Shown here: positions 14,262 through 22,484 of the stretch, piece after piece
Layout: every line of letters begins with the position of its first letter
Position numbering within the stretch: position 1 is the stretch's first letter
Assembly: GCA_004558025.1 (NCBI GenBank)
Contig: SFEG01000026.1
Span: forward strand, 1-23,486
Origin: Clostridiales bacterium
GTDB taxonomy: Bacteria; Bacillota; Clostridia; Oscillospirales; Oscillospiraceae
Length of the DNA: 23,486 bases
Direction: 5' to 3'
Notes under the pieces: generated by a model
Told to the model about the DNA's origin: nothing
Database searches by the model: none
The model's input: only the letters and a program-made list of their open reading frames with translations
Position numbers and translations under genes: made by a program

Positions 14262-15152
14262 CTAGGCAGAAGCGGTGCCGTTGTCGATGCGCACGAAGTC
14301 GTTGACGTCGCGGACGATGAAGCCGACCTCGAACTCGCAGCGGACAGCGAACATGTTGCGCTGCCAGAGGTTGAGCGTCTTGGAGCCGCTAGTGAGCGTA
14401 GCCTGGTCGGAGATGGAAATGTTGACGTCCTTGACGATGCCGTAGCGTGCGGCGCTCCAATCGCCGCCGAAGCCGATGACCTCAGCAGCCTTAGTGCCGG
14501 AAGAAACGGCTGCCTTGTGCGCGGACTTGGTGAAGTACGTGGGGACGGAGAGCACATGGCCCACTGCGCCGTCGGTCTGGACGTTGTTGATGAACAGCGG
14601 TCGGTTGGTGGTGTCCTTGGTCTTGAGGAGCAGGGTCTTGGCCTGCGGGGAGAGGACGAAGGCGTTAAGGTCGCCGTCGGCCTCGGCAACCTTGCCGATT
14701 GCATCGACGAAGGCGTCATAGGTCTTGGTGGAGGCGTCTACGGCGTTGGTCACGCCCTTGAGGGTGTCGAATCCGGTGCCGGGGGCGGTGCCGAACATGA
14801 CGGTCTCGTCGAACTTCTTGGCGATAGCGAACGGCAAGCGGGAGACCAGCTCGTTGTAAAGGGCGGTCGTGTTGTCGCGGAACTGGTTGGAGAACGGCTC
14901 GATGATAGCCAGCGTGTAGCCCTTCATGTCCTTGGTGGTGAGGGTGTGCTGTGATACGGGCTTGTTCTCGGTCTCGGTGACCCAATCGGCGGCAGGCTCA
15001 CCGGTGATGACGGGGATGGTCAGGCCGTTGCCGGGGAGGTCGATGCGCTGAGCGAGCTGCATGATCGCGGAGCTTTCGAGCGTCTTGGCCCAAATCTCGT
15101 TGGAAACGGAAGAGGGCAGGGTGATGGAGGTCTTGTTGATGCCTTCAGCCAT
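14262..15152 (-). CDS. Major capsid protein, HK97 fold
   Basis: 296 residues, MAEGINKTSITLPSSVSNEI onward. It has typical features of the HK97 fold: the P-loop start (LPSSVSNEIWAKTLESSAIMQLA), a spine helix region (YNELVSRLPFAIAKKFDETVMFG) and a C-terminal end RCEFEVGFIVRDVNDFVRI. It forms the capsid shell. There is no long N-terminal delta domain, consistent with a separate scaffold gene just upstream. The ribosome site AAGGAG lies upstream of the ATG. Confidence 0.93.
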   Translation of the reverse strand: MAEGINKTSITLPSSVSNEIWAKTLESSAIMQLAQRIDLPGNGLTIPVITGEPAADWVTETENKPVSQHTLTTKDMKGYTLAIIEPFSNQFRDNTTALYNELVSRLPFAIAKKFDETVMFGTAPGTGFDTLKGVTNAVDASTKTYDAFVDAIGKVAEADGDLNAFVLSPQAKTLLLKTKDTTNRPLFINNVQTDGAVGHVLSVPTYFTKSAHKAAVSSGTKAAEVIGFGGDWSAARYGIVKDVNISISDQATLTSGSKTLNLWQRNMFAVRCEFEVGFIVRDVNDFVRIDNGTASA

Positions 15153-15168
15153 GTTTTTTTCTCCTTGT

Positions 15169-15666
15169 CTAGTTAAAGGCGTTCTTCATGAATTGCGCGA
15201 AATCGTCCTTCGCGCTGCCCGTCTGCTTGATTTCGGCGTGCTTGCCGTCGCCCAGCACCACGGGCACGGTGGGCTGCTCCTTGGTCGAGTACTTGTCTGC
15301 GAGCTTCTCGGCCTTGGACATGAGGTCGTCACGGTCTGATGCCGAGATGAGTTCGAGCAGGTCGGACGGCACGCCCGTTTCGGTCGATACCTCGCTAACC
15401 CACTGCTTCTTGTCCTTCTCGGCCTGAAGCGCATCGGCACGAGCAATAGCGTCCGCGAGTTGCTGATGGAGCTTCTCCTGCTCGCTCATCTGAGCCTCTT
15501 TGAGCGCGGCGAGCTCGTCGGCTGCTTCCTTGTTCGCCTTAGCCTTGCGCTCCCATTCTCGGGAATGCTGCTTCATCTCGTTGTACTTTGCCTCCCAATC
15601 GACATGAGCGGTGTCGCCGTTCGGGTCAACCTGCTGCGTGTCGGTATGGTTCTGGTCGTCTGCCAT
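15169..15666 (-). CDS. Capsid scaffold protein (DUF4355-like)
   Basis: 165 residues. A disordered acidic N-terminus is followed by a coiled coil (EAKYNEMKQHSREWERKAKA through LADAIARADALQAEKDK, about 25-90). The C-terminal region (VSTETGVPSDLLELISASDRDD and the end KDDFAQFMKNAFN) is typical of Gram-positive phage scaffold proteins, which fill the prohead and leave before packaging. AAGGAGG precedes the ATG at 15666. It lies directly before the capsid gene. Confidence 0.9.
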   Translation of the reverse strand: MADDQNHTDTQQVDPNGDTAHVDWEAKYNEMKQHSREWERKAKANKEAADELAALKEAQMSEQEKLHQQLADAIARADALQAEKDKKQWVSEVSTETGVPSDLLELISASDRDDLMSKAEKLADKYSTKEQPTVPVVLGDGKHAEIKQTGSAKDDFAQFMKNAFN

Positions 15667-15682
15667 GACGAACCTCCTTACC

Positions 15683-15717
15683 GCGCCGTTCGGCGCTGTC
15701 CCCCGACGCCGTTCGGC
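15683..15717. repeat. Pair of small hairpins in the scaffold leader
   Basis: GCGCCGTTCGGCGC (15683-15696) is a perfect hairpin. A second, GCCGTTCGGC (15708-15717), repeats its core. They lie between the terminator at 15739-15759 and the scaffold ribosome site and may act as mRNA 5' stabilisers or partial terminators. Confidence 0.45.
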
Positions 15718-15738
15718 TTCGGGTTGCTGATAGATATG

Positions 15739-15759
15739 AAAAAAGCCCTCGCGGGGCTT
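15739..15759 (-). terminator. Internal terminator between MuF and scaffold genes
   Basis: AAGCCC (15743-15748) and GGGCTT (15754-15759) form a hairpin. On the minus strand it is followed by a run of six T (15744-15739). It begins only a few bases after the MuF stop. It would reduce read-through into scaffold and capsid unless an antiterminator or a new promoter acts. Confidence 0.7.
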
Positions 15760-15762
15760 GAT

Positions 15763-16917
15763 TCATCTGGTTATTCGGCGCATCTCTGATAGTCCCGAAG
15801 CGCCTTTTGATTTGGTGTCTATGAGAATGGCGGTCTCGCCCTCTTGGAGGCTGTTCCTAACGCTTTGAACAGCTCCGCTTATGCCGTCCACGAGCAGGAC
15901 GTAATGCCCCGCAGTGTCGGTACCTCCATCTTTTCGCTCTTTGCGCATGGTTGAGATGGAGGCAGATACTTCGCCGCCCGTAGCGTCGGCCATTCCCCAT
16001 GTAAGGCCGTTCATGCGCAGCGGTGCGCCATCGCGGTCTGTGATTGACGTTGTGTAGCCGTGCTCAGCGAGCGGTGCGGTGAAGCGCTTGTATTCGCCCG
16101 TGCCGGACTCGACCTTGCCGCCGTTCCAGCTCCAGTCGAGCGACCGACGGTTTATCTCCTTGCAGATCTCGTCGGTAATCTTCTTGTTGACGATTTGCGC
16201 TGGGAGTCCCACCATATCGCGCCTGATTGACGCGGGGTCGATGGTCGAGCGTGCGTCTAGATAGACGTCATAGAGCCAATCTGGATCGTAGCCCTCCACC
16301 GTGGTCAACTCGTCACCAGCTACCACTCGGCAATCGCATCGGTCGTGGAAGCGGTTGAAGGCGAATCCCATGTCGCCCGCTGCCTTACGGGACGTGTAAT
16401 CGAATCCGCGAGACGCGAGCATCAGGCAGAAACCGCACGTCTCTTTTCCGGTAGGCACGCGGGCGTAGCGCACGCCCTTCGAGTAGTCGCGCTCGGCGTT
16501 ATGGATAGTCGTCCTGTTCGCCGCGCGCCCAACGCTTGCGTATGCCTTCTCGGCCATGCGTCGCGCGAACGAGTCGAACGTATCTGGCGTGAGGTCTCGC
16601 ATGAGGTAATCGACCTGCTGCCCGGACACGCGCTGCGATACGGGGTTGTACACGGCGGAAGGCTGGACGTAAATGCCCAGCTCCTCCATCGTCACGTCAT
16701 ACGCCGAGCACGCGATTGTAGCTGCCCTGTCGCCGAACGTCTGGACGCATGTCGTGAGCGTCTGCATGGCGAACTCGCGCATGGTTTCAGCGTCAATCAT
16801 GCCGCCGTTGAGCTGGTAGAAGGAGCGAAGCGCGGTCTGCATGAAATTGAAAGCCGCTAGCTGCTGGGCATTGAGCGCCGCTGTGTATTCAGCAAGCCTA
16901 CTCGCCGATATCAGCAT
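15763..16917 (-). CDS. MuF-like minor capsid protein
   Basis: 384 residues. The Mu F-like core lies at about 100-200, with the signature TCGFCLMLASRG (Cys161, Cys164) and RFHDRCDCRV (His191, Cys194, Cys196), which may bind metal. It is packed in the head, near the portal, and in some phages travels with DNA into the host. Residues 245-384 do not resemble the core and form an extra C-terminal domain of unknown function. MuF C-termini are often effector or toxin domains in other phages. The start overlaps the portal end by 20 bp, with GGAGGGCGTGGACG before the ATG. Confidence 0.85.
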   Translation of the reverse strand: MLISASRLAEYTAALNAQQLAAFNFMQTALRSFYQLNGGMIDAETMREFAMQTLTTCVQTFGDRAATIACSAYDVTMEELGIYVQPSAVYNPVSQRVSGQQVDYLMRDLTPDTFDSFARRMAEKAYASVGRAANRTTIHNAERDYSKGVRYARVPTGKETCGFCLMLASRGFDYTSRKAAGDMGFAFNRFHDRCDCRVVAGDELTTVEGYDPDWLYDVYLDARSTIDPASIRRDMVGLPAQIVNKKITDEICKEINRRSLDWSWNGGKVESGTGEYKRFTAPLAEHGYTTSITDRDGAPLRMNGLTWGMADATGGEVSASISTMRKERKDGGTDTAGHYVLLVDGISGAVQSVRNSLQEGETAILIDTKSKGASGLSEMRRITR

Positions 16918-18331
16918 CGTCCACGCCCTCCGGTTGCGGGGTCGGCTGCTGCTGCGCCGCCTGCGCGGATGCCTGAGCCGCAGCCTGTACTATCTGGGAG
17001 TAGCGAACCTCGCGCAAGATGGAGTCGATTGTCGGCTCCGAATAGCCGAGGTCTCGCCAGAATTGGCGCGTACCGGAATAGGCGGGAACTGCGGAATTGA
17101 CCTTGATTGCGAAATCTGCGTTTGCCGCCTTGGAGGGGCGCAGGACGTCGGCGAATCGCGGCGTGATATCTGCCGTGGCGAAATCCGCCGCATCGACGGC
17201 TCCGAGTGCCATGCGCGCGACGTTGCCGAGCGCGATTCCGTTCATGCGGTTGACGTGCTCCGCCTCGACGATAAGGCGCTGCTGGGCGGCGAACATCGCC
17301 TCGCTCGACGTGGGGTTGTCGAAGACGATACCAACCTCGTCGAGAGGGATGCACGCCTCTGATGCGAACTGCTTGCCAAGCATCTCAAGATGGTCGATGT
17401 GTGGCTGCATGGTCATCTGCGAGAGCTGCCCAAGCTGCGGGGTGTCGCCGTTTTTGTTCGGCGTGACGAGCAACATGGAGTCTGCGTACATCTCGACCTT
17501 GCGCTTGGACATCTCCTCGGCGGTCTTCTTGTCCACGCCGAGAAGGTAGCGCTGCGGCCACGTATAGAATGTAGCGGCGATCTCGGTGCGCGCGCCTACG
17601 CACAGGGCGCGGTCGATGAGGCTGCGAACGGTTCGGTTGATACGGCTCTTGCCGAACGGGCGCGTCAAAGACGGGCGGTAACGCAATGGCTCCATCAGCG
17701 GTCGACCGAACGGGTTCGCTGCCTTCTCGGCAACCCACGAATCGCCTACCTTGCGACATGAATAGGTGTACTCGTCCGTGTACATGTTGACCCACGTGGG
17801 CACGCGCAGCCCGCCGTCGTCAACGTCAATATCGACGACGCAGATGCCCGCCTTGATGCGCTTCTTTCGCTCATCCCAGATAGCCGCAGCGTCGAGCGCC
17901 GAATGCGCCGATACGATCACATCAGGCTCACCCGGCATTCCCTTTGATACGGTCAGGAAGGCGCACGAATCCGTGAGCTCAGATGCGACCGCCTGCTCGT
18001 AAATCTCGGTCAAAGTGGTAGTTGGAATGATTGAACCAAACACATCGGCGCTGCCGCCGTCGAATCCCTCCAGAACCGAGCGGTTCGCGAGAACGTCCAC
18101 GCACTTGCCGCCCCACCCCATGACGATGTTGAGGTTAACGAGGTCGGATGGCATGGACGAATCGGTTGTGACGGGCATTACCTTGCCCTTGTAATACGCC
18201 TCGTTGCGGATGTTCGAGCCTAGGTGGCGCTGCCATTCGGCCAACAGCCTGTTGAATACGTCAACCTCCTCGCCCGTGAGGTTCATCATGGACGGGTCGA
18301 CTTGATAGAGCGTCGGGTTTTCGTTCGTCAT
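16898..18331 (-). CDS. Portal protein (SPP1 Gp6-like)
   Basis: 477 residues from ATG 18331, which overlaps the large-terminase stop as ATGA; the frame is open to 18436 but without a ribosome site. It has the portal pattern with LAEWQRHLGSNIRNEAYYKG near the N-terminus, a central beta region, KSRINRTVRSLIDRALCVGA and the crown/tunnel region IPLDEVGIVFDNPTSSEAMF. The C-terminus is Ala/Gln-rich. It forms the dodecameric ring through which DNA enters and leaves. It lies between terminase and MuF, as expected. Confidence 0.92.
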   Translation of the reverse strand: MTNENPTLYQVDPSMMNLTGEEVDVFNRLLAEWQRHLGSNIRNEAYYKGKVMPVTTDSSMPSDLVNLNIVMGWGGKCVDVLANRSVLEGFDGGSADVFGSIIPTTTLTEIYEQAVASELTDSCAFLTVSKGMPGEPDVIVSAHSALDAAAIWDERKKRIKAGICVVDIDVDDGGLRVPTWVNMYTDEYTYSCRKVGDSWVAEKAANPFGRPLMEPLRYRPSLTRPFGKSRINRTVRSLIDRALCVGARTEIAATFYTWPQRYLLGVDKKTAEEMSKRKVEMYADSMLLVTPNKNGDTPQLGQLSQMTMQPHIDHLEMLGKQFASEACIPLDEVGIVFDNPTSSEAMFAAQQRLIVEAEHVNRMNGIALGNVARMALGAVDAADFATADITPRFADVLRPSKAANADFAIKVNSAVPAYSGTRQFWRDLGYSEPTIDSILREVRYSQIVQAAAQASAQAAQQQPTPQPEGVDDADIGE

Positions 18332-19839
18332 AGAATCACGCATCCCCCCTCGGGGTCTCGTTTGGTCGTCTTTGCGGCCCAGTAGGCGATAACAGCCGCC
18401 TCGATGGGCGCGGACGCATCGCCGCCGTAGGCCCACCCTCCATCGCTACCGATGGGCCGCTTGCTGGCCTCTAGGGCACTTTGGTTTAGCGCTTCTTGGG
18501 CGTTGTCATCGCCGCCGTCCCAGTGGGTAACGGTCTTGTCTATAAGCGCTTGGGAGAACATGGAGGTAGCAGCGATCACGTCGCGCGTGGAGGTGGCGTA
18601 GAGCGCTTGGCGCGGATACCACTCGCGCAGTCGGTCGAGAAGCGCCGCCGCGCCGTTTCGCCCGTCAACTGCCACGGCTGCTGTGGTGTCGGTCATCTGC
18701 TCTGTGCAAAGGAAGTCAGTCAGCCATGACAGGCCGTCCGCTAGGGTTCCTTGACCGATATGCTCGATGTAAGCAGCACCGTCTTCTTGCAGGCGGCAGG
18801 CGCACAGGGCAATTTGGGAGCCGTCCGGCGAGAACTTCACGCCGAACGTTTTCTTTCCATCCGTGGGCACTTTGGCACGCGGAATAGCCAAAGACAGCCA
18901 AAGCGATTCGTCTATCACGCTCGCGCTGCTCGAGCCGCTCCACCAATCCAGGCGCTCGTGTGCGAAACCGGAGATATTGCCCTTGGCTCCGGCGAACTCC
19001 GATTCCGTGTAGCCCTCGTCCAGCACGTATCCCATGGACGGGTTAGATTCGTAAATCTCGTCCAGAATATCGGCAAACGTGCAATCCTTTGGCGGAAGCT
19101 TCTCGCAGGCCCACGATGCCCAGCACATGCGCCGCATTCCGCCATCAAGTACAGACTTGCGCACACGGGCAAAAACAGTACCAGCGCTGCGCTCGTTCGG
19201 CGGCGTCCCCATGTAAAGGATTTGGCGCTCGCCCGTGGACGATGCAGCTAGCGTATAGGCGATTGCGTCATATTGAGTATCCGTAAGCTCTTGCGCCTCG
19301 TCATATACGACAAGCTGGATGTCATCGAAACCGCGCGCCGTGCCGTTTGTTCGGGCGATGAACTCGATTGAGCCGCCGTTTTTCAAGAAAACTGCTTCTT
19401 CGCCGTTCGTTCGGCGAATACGCTCAACCAGCTCGCACAGCTCTGGATGCCGTTCATCCGTGAAGTACCGCACTAAGCGCATAAATGATTTCTTGGCGGT
19501 CTTCACGCGGTGGGCGGTGTGGAGGATATGCCATCCGCAGACCGCAAGGCGGTAAAGCTCGTAGATTTCGAGCGCAGCGTTCTTGCCGTTCTGGCGTGGA
19601 ACGTCCAGACCACACGTCACATAGGCGGGCTTTCCGTCAGCGTTGCACGCACACCAGTCCGTCAGGATGTAGCGCTGCCATGGAAAGGGCGATATGCCGA
19701 GGTCTTCGCCGAGCGCTACCGCGTCGTCCATCTCGCTATAGGCGACAGCGCCATCGCGGTAGACCTTACGCGGTTCTTGCCTGCCTCTTCGCACGGTTTC
19801 CCGAGACAATGGAGAGGATGCTGGTTTGCTTTGCGCCAC
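18328..19839 (-). CDS. Terminase large subunit
   Basis: 503 residues. The N-terminal ATPase has Walker A GLDVPRQNGKN (77-87) and Walker B LVVYDE (176-181), then the coupling motif ILYMGTPPNE. The C-terminal nuclease shows acidic positions in GVKFSPDGSQIAL, AVDGRNGAAALLD and APIEAAVIAYW. It powers DNA packaging and makes the genome cuts. Start is GTG 19839, supported by GAGGAGGTGGAGA. It overlaps the small subunit by 74 bp and the portal by 4 bp. Complete. Confidence 0.95.
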   Translation of the reverse strand: MAQSKPASSPLSRETVRRGRQEPRKVYRDGAVAYSEMDDAVALGEDLGISPFPWQRYILTDWCACNADGKPAYVTCGLDVPRQNGKNAALEIYELYRLAVCGWHILHTAHRVKTAKKSFMRLVRYFTDERHPELCELVERIRRTNGEEAVFLKNGGSIEFIARTNGTARGFDDIQLVVYDEAQELTDTQYDAIAYTLAASSTGERQILYMGTPPNERSAGTVFARVRKSVLDGGMRRMCWASWACEKLPPKDCTFADILDEIYESNPSMGYVLDEGYTESEFAGAKGNISGFAHERLDWWSGSSSASVIDESLWLSLAIPRAKVPTDGKKTFGVKFSPDGSQIALCACRLQEDGAAYIEHIGQGTLADGLSWLTDFLCTEQMTDTTAAVAVDGRNGAAALLDRLREWYPRQALYATSTRDVIAATSMFSQALIDKTVTHWDGGDDNAQEALNQSALEASKRPIGSDGGWAYGGDASAPIEAAVIAYWAAKTTKRDPEGGCVIL

Positions 19840-20242
19840 TCTCCACCTCCTCGTGGGTGTCGCAGATTCCGAGCTGTTTGTTCAGCTGCCGGATCTCCGC
19901 GCTTGCGGTTTTCAGGGTGCTTATCTGGGGGAATGCCTTCAGGTCGCCCATGTCGTTGTTGTATGCGGTCTGCCCGCCGAAACTATCAAGCTCGTCTTGG
20001 GCTGTCTCCGCGATCTTGTACCATTGGCAAAGCAGGGAGAGCGCTGGTGCGTCGGACTGTGTGAACGTGCGACCATGCGTCAGCTCGTCCCATTTCGCGG
20101 ACTTGAACGCATCCTCAAGGGCACTCCAGGCTGTGCTATGTCTTACCTTGCTTGTATTGTTCCCAATCAGACAGAACCCTGTCAACCATTTTTCGCTCGT
20201 CAGTCGACAGGCGCACCGGTTTACCGTTTGGCGAATCCTCAT
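19766..20242 (-). CDS. Probable terminase small subunit (P27-like), start uncertain
   Basis: The credible core begins near RHSTAWSALEDAF (about 20141) and runs to the Lys/Arg-rich end NRAKRQARTA. It includes ALSLLCQWYKIAETAQDELD, the pattern of P27-family small terminases that bind DNA and guide the large subunit. The full frame to ATG 20242 has no ribosome site and overlaps the preceding gene by 107 bp. No ATG, GTG or TTG with a good ribosome site lies near the core, so the real start may be a rare codon or a mutated one. Identity is supported mainly by its place directly before the large terminase. Confidence 0.7.
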   Translation of the reverse strand: MRIRQTVNRCACRLTSEKWLTGFCLIGNNTSKVRHSTAWSALEDAFKSAKWDELTHGRTFTQSDAPALSLLCQWYKIAETAQDELDSFGGQTAYNNDMGDLKAFPQISTLKTASAEIRQLNKQLGICDTHEEVESGAKQTSILSIVSGNRAKRQARTA

Positions 20243-20552
20243 TGTGAAGATAGCCGATATGCGTATGAGTGGATATTCCGTGGTGGTCAGCTAAGTCAAT
20301 CTGTTTGCTGCGCTTATTTTGGTTGTCGAAATACACAATTGACTTCACCTCGCCACGGCCAACGACAGCGTACACTCTTCCGCTTGTCATCGTTTCCATG
20401 AGTGTTTCGGCGCTCTTACTATTTTTTTGAACGTATTTTACGTTCCCAACAGCTAGAAGCGAGTGGTACTGGCTGCTGTAGGCATTTCCAGACTTGCTAA
20501 TCCAGCTTGAAGCGCCTCTGCCGCCATTTACAACGCCTTTCCTGTTCGCCAA
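20136..20552 (-). CDS. Small conserved phage protein (GGRGASS family), start altered
   Basis: 138 residues in frame from a TTG at 20552. The sequence has a pattern I recall from many phage proteins of Gram-positive hosts: GGRGASS start, then SAETLMETMTSGRVYAVVG, VYFDNQNKRSKQIDL, THTHIGYLHNE and a C-terminal ERKMVDRVLSDW. Function is unknown. Family members usually start at MGGRGASS. Here the matching codon is AAT, and an ATG overlapping the preceding stop (TAAATG) is one base out of frame, as if one G had been lost near 20524-20526. Translation from TTG, or a sequence error, are both possible. It lies between a paralogous-looking start (MGGRGKSS in the preceding gene) and the small terminase. 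Confidence 0.6.
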   Translation of the reverse strand: MANRKGVVNGGRGASSWISKSGNAYSSQYHSLLAVGNVKYVQKNSKSAETLMETMTSGRVYAVVGRGEVKSIVYFDNQNKRSKQIDLADHHGISTHTHIGYLHNEDSPNGKPVRLSTDERKMVDRVLSDWEQYKQGKT

Positions 20553-20911
20553 TCGATTCCGCGCCTCGTTAGCACGCGTCGCGCCGCCTGAACCGCAGCG
20601 TTCTCGGACCGGCCCTGCGCAATCTTCAGGCGCTTCTCCATCTCGGTTGGCGGGCGCACCTTGCCGGAATCAACGAGCGCTTTGTATTCAGTTCTTGCCG
20701 CCTCACGCTTCCTCTCGTATTCGGCGCGAGCATGCGCGGCTTCCTTCTGACGGCGCTCAGTCTGGCGCTGCGTCTCGCCGTGCGGAATCTTCATCTTGTC
20801 ATCCATGTATCCACTCAATGGGTCTCCAACACCCATGAGTCCCATGTATTCGTCAAGGCTCATGACTTTGACGCGCGATGAAGTCATCGAGCTTTTACCT
20901 CTACCTCCCAT
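20528..20911 (-). CDS. Small charged coiled-coil phage protein (MGGRG start)
   Basis: 127 residues from ATG 20911, supported by AGGTGG six bases upstream. The N-terminus MGGRGKSS is like that of many small phage proteins near terminase genes. A highly charged helix follows (ETQRQTERRQKEAAHARAEY and on, about 48-85), then a basic C-terminus (QAARRVLTRRGIDWRTGKAL). No domain recognised. It overlaps the ParB-DUF4417 gene by 11 bp. It may bind DNA or a packaging partner (inference from charge and location). Confidence 0.7.
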   Translation of the reverse strand: MGGRGKSSMTSSRVKVMSLDEYMGLMGVGDPLSGYMDDKMKIPHGETQRQTERRQKEAAHARAEYERKREAARTEYKALVDSGKVRPPTEMEKRLKIAQGRSENAAVQAARRVLTRRGIDWRTGKAL

Positions 20912-21914
20912 GAAATCCACCTGCCTTGTACTCGACGACCTCGCAGCCGCCGAAATCGAATCCGATGTTCTTTCCGTAAAGAAGCACGCGGGACGGCTCT
21001 AGGCGTTTCATCGCCTCGCGCATACCTTCGTGCCATACCTTTTGAGCGTCCTTGTCCCGCGCCACGCCCACGGTGGACGTCGCCACGGTCGAATGCTTGG
21101 GGATGCCCTTGAAGCAGAACCTGTAGCTGCTCGGTTGCGCCCACGAGAGCGTTGGAACGACCGTTATCCCGTGTTGGGCCCAATACCAGCCGAGCGCCGC
21201 GCTGCGGTATCGGTTCCACTGCTGCATGGCGTCGGGCATGTCCATATACAGACTGAAATCAGGCGTGAGCACGCATTTATAGGGCTTCAGCACGTCCAGA
21301 TACGCACCTGGGCGCTGCCAGAGCCGCTCGAACTGGTAATCGTCTATGAAGAAGTGGCACCCGAGGTCTGCCTTGTCTGCCGCCTTGGTCGTCTTCGCGT
21401 AATTGAAGCCCTGAAGGTCTCTCGGCCCCTCCATCTCTACCGGCGGTAGTGGTGGAAAGCCGTCTCGCGCGCAATCGAGGCGGTTAATCAGATCTAGGTT
21501 GTACGCGCGGTCTGTTTTCAACCGCTCAGCTCCGTAATCGAGCTTCTTGCTCTTGAAGTCAAGCCCGAAGCGCGTCATGTCGAAGTCTTTGAGGCTCCGT
21601 ACCTCCTCGCGCAACATTGACTTGTTATATGTGGCGATATCGCCCGTCTTGTTGTCGGCGATTCTGAACGCCTTGATTTGCTCCGGTGTCAAATCGTCGC
21701 AATATTCTATTTTGGAATCTGGAATCTCATCCCAGCCGAGCGACCTGCACGCAGCCACGCGGGTATGTCCAAACACGATGACGGGGTTCTCGGGCGACTC
21801 CAAACCGATAGTACCTCGAAGCCCGAACTCCTTGATTGACTCCGCGACCTTCGGAATGGCCTTCTCATTGTGGCGTGCGTTGCGCTCGTACGGAATGATG
21901 TCCGAAATTAGCAT
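20901..21914 (-). CDS. ParB-like N-terminal domain fused to DUF4417
   Basis: 337 residues from ATG 21914 (AAAGGTGG upstream); the frame is open to 21965 but has no ribosome site there. Residues 1-95 are a ParB/Srx-type domain (ISDIIPYERNARHNEKAI and VIVFGHTRVAAC, the GHxRxxA nucleotide-binding box), which in related proteins binds CTP/ATP or is a nuclease. Residues 165-325 match DUF4417 (FFIDDYQFERLW, YKCVLTPDFSLYMDMP, KGIPKHSTVATSTVG). The fusion sits between HNH nuclease and terminase genes, so a role in packaging or DNA modification/partition is possible. The function of DUF4417 is unknown. Confidence 0.85.
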   Translation of the reverse strand: MLISDIIPYERNARHNEKAIPKVAESIKEFGLRGTIGLESPENPVIVFGHTRVAACRSLGWDEIPDSKIEYCDDLTPEQIKAFRIADNKTGDIATYNKSMLREEVRSLKDFDMTRFGLDFKSKKLDYGAERLKTDRAYNLDLINRLDCARDGFPPLPPVEMEGPRDLQGFNYAKTTKAADKADLGCHFFIDDYQFERLWQRPGAYLDVLKPYKCVLTPDFSLYMDMPDAMQQWNRYRSAALGWYWAQHGITVVPTLSWAQPSSYRFCFKGIPKHSTVATSTVGVARDKDAQKVWHEGMREAMKRLEPSRVLLYGKNIGFDFGGCEVVEYKAGGFHGR

Positions 21915-21989
21915 TCGCACCACCTTTGACCTGCTGTTTTGGTTGTTCCTTGAGAAAATCCACACTTGGGGGGTATTTCAGCCCAAGGC

Positions 21990-22035
21990 GCGATGGGGGC
22001 TATGGGGGCACGGGAGGGGGACTCCCCCACCCCTG
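21990..22035. other. Candidate cos/packaging site: G-rich direct repeats and inverted repeat
   Basis: ATGGGGGC is repeated at 21993-22000 and 22002-22009. Immediately after, GGGAGGGGG (22012-22020) and CCCCCACCC (22024-22032) form a near-perfect inverted repeat around ACT. Lying between the HNH and terminase-side genes, this is a usual position for cos in HNH-carrying siphophages. No known cos sequence is matched. It may instead be an mRNA hairpin. Confidence 0.4.
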
Positions 22036-22091
22036 CAACCAAAGCATCGAGTCGGCAACATATGGTTATCTATAATCAATGTGCAACGCGG

Positions 22092-22406
22092 TCACGCTGT
22101 CCAGTCTTGCGATGCGTTTGGTTTAGGAGTTTTACGCTTGGTACGTCCGCCCGCCTCGCATGTGAAGCCAATGCGGTTGCCCTTGCGCTCGTTGCATATG
22201 CGGTGGGAAGGCTGAACGTTGTTTGGGTCAAGCTCCGAGCCGCCAAGTGAAACGGGCACGATCTCGTCAAGCTCATAGCTCCATGGGTGGAGAGGCGGGA
22301 GGCTATAGTCTATGGGCCGCCCGCATATGGCGCATGGTAGCCCTAGGGCCTTGACCCTTTGCCTGAGTATGCGGCGGCGATGCCCGTTGCGGTCGTTGCG
22401 TGACAT
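22092..22406 (-). CDS. HNH endonuclease
   Basis: 104 residues. Zinc-type HNH domain: CAICGRP (about 25-31), YELDEIVPVSLGG (the ββα motif; the usual His after Asp is Glu, as in many phage members), NNVQPSHRICNERKG with the closing His and Cys. In phages of this type HNH proteins work with the large terminase in cos cleavage. First gene of the late operon, downstream of the candidate late promoter region. The C-terminus is basic. Confidence 0.9.
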   Translation of the reverse strand: MSRNDRNGHRRRILRQRVKALGLPCAICGRPIDYSLPPLHPWSYELDEIVPVSLGGSELDPNNVQPSHRICNERKGNRIGFTCEAGGRTKRKTPKPNASQDWTA

Positions 22407-22424
22407 CCATTGTCCTTAGTGGTG

Positions 22425-22469
22425 GGGGCTGTGTGTGCGAGGGGGACGCACTGAAGAAGGGACAGCCCC
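22425..22469. repeat. Nested inverted repeats upstream of HNH gene
   Basis: GGGGCTGT (22425-22432) pairs with ACAGCCCC (22462-22469), and GTGCG (22435-22439) with CGCAC (22447-22451) inside. A hairpin in the late leader RNA or a DNA-binding site are possible. Confidence 0.45.
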
Positions 22470-22484
22470 GCTATAGGTGGGTGG

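Noticed and set aside
18332..18436. N-terminal extension of the portal protein
   Set aside because: It overlaps the end of the terminase gene and has no ribosome site. The ATGA overlap at 18331 is the natural start.
19485..20294. 269-codon plus-strand ORF
   Set aside because: It is antisense to terminase large and small subunits, has no ribosome site and no domain.
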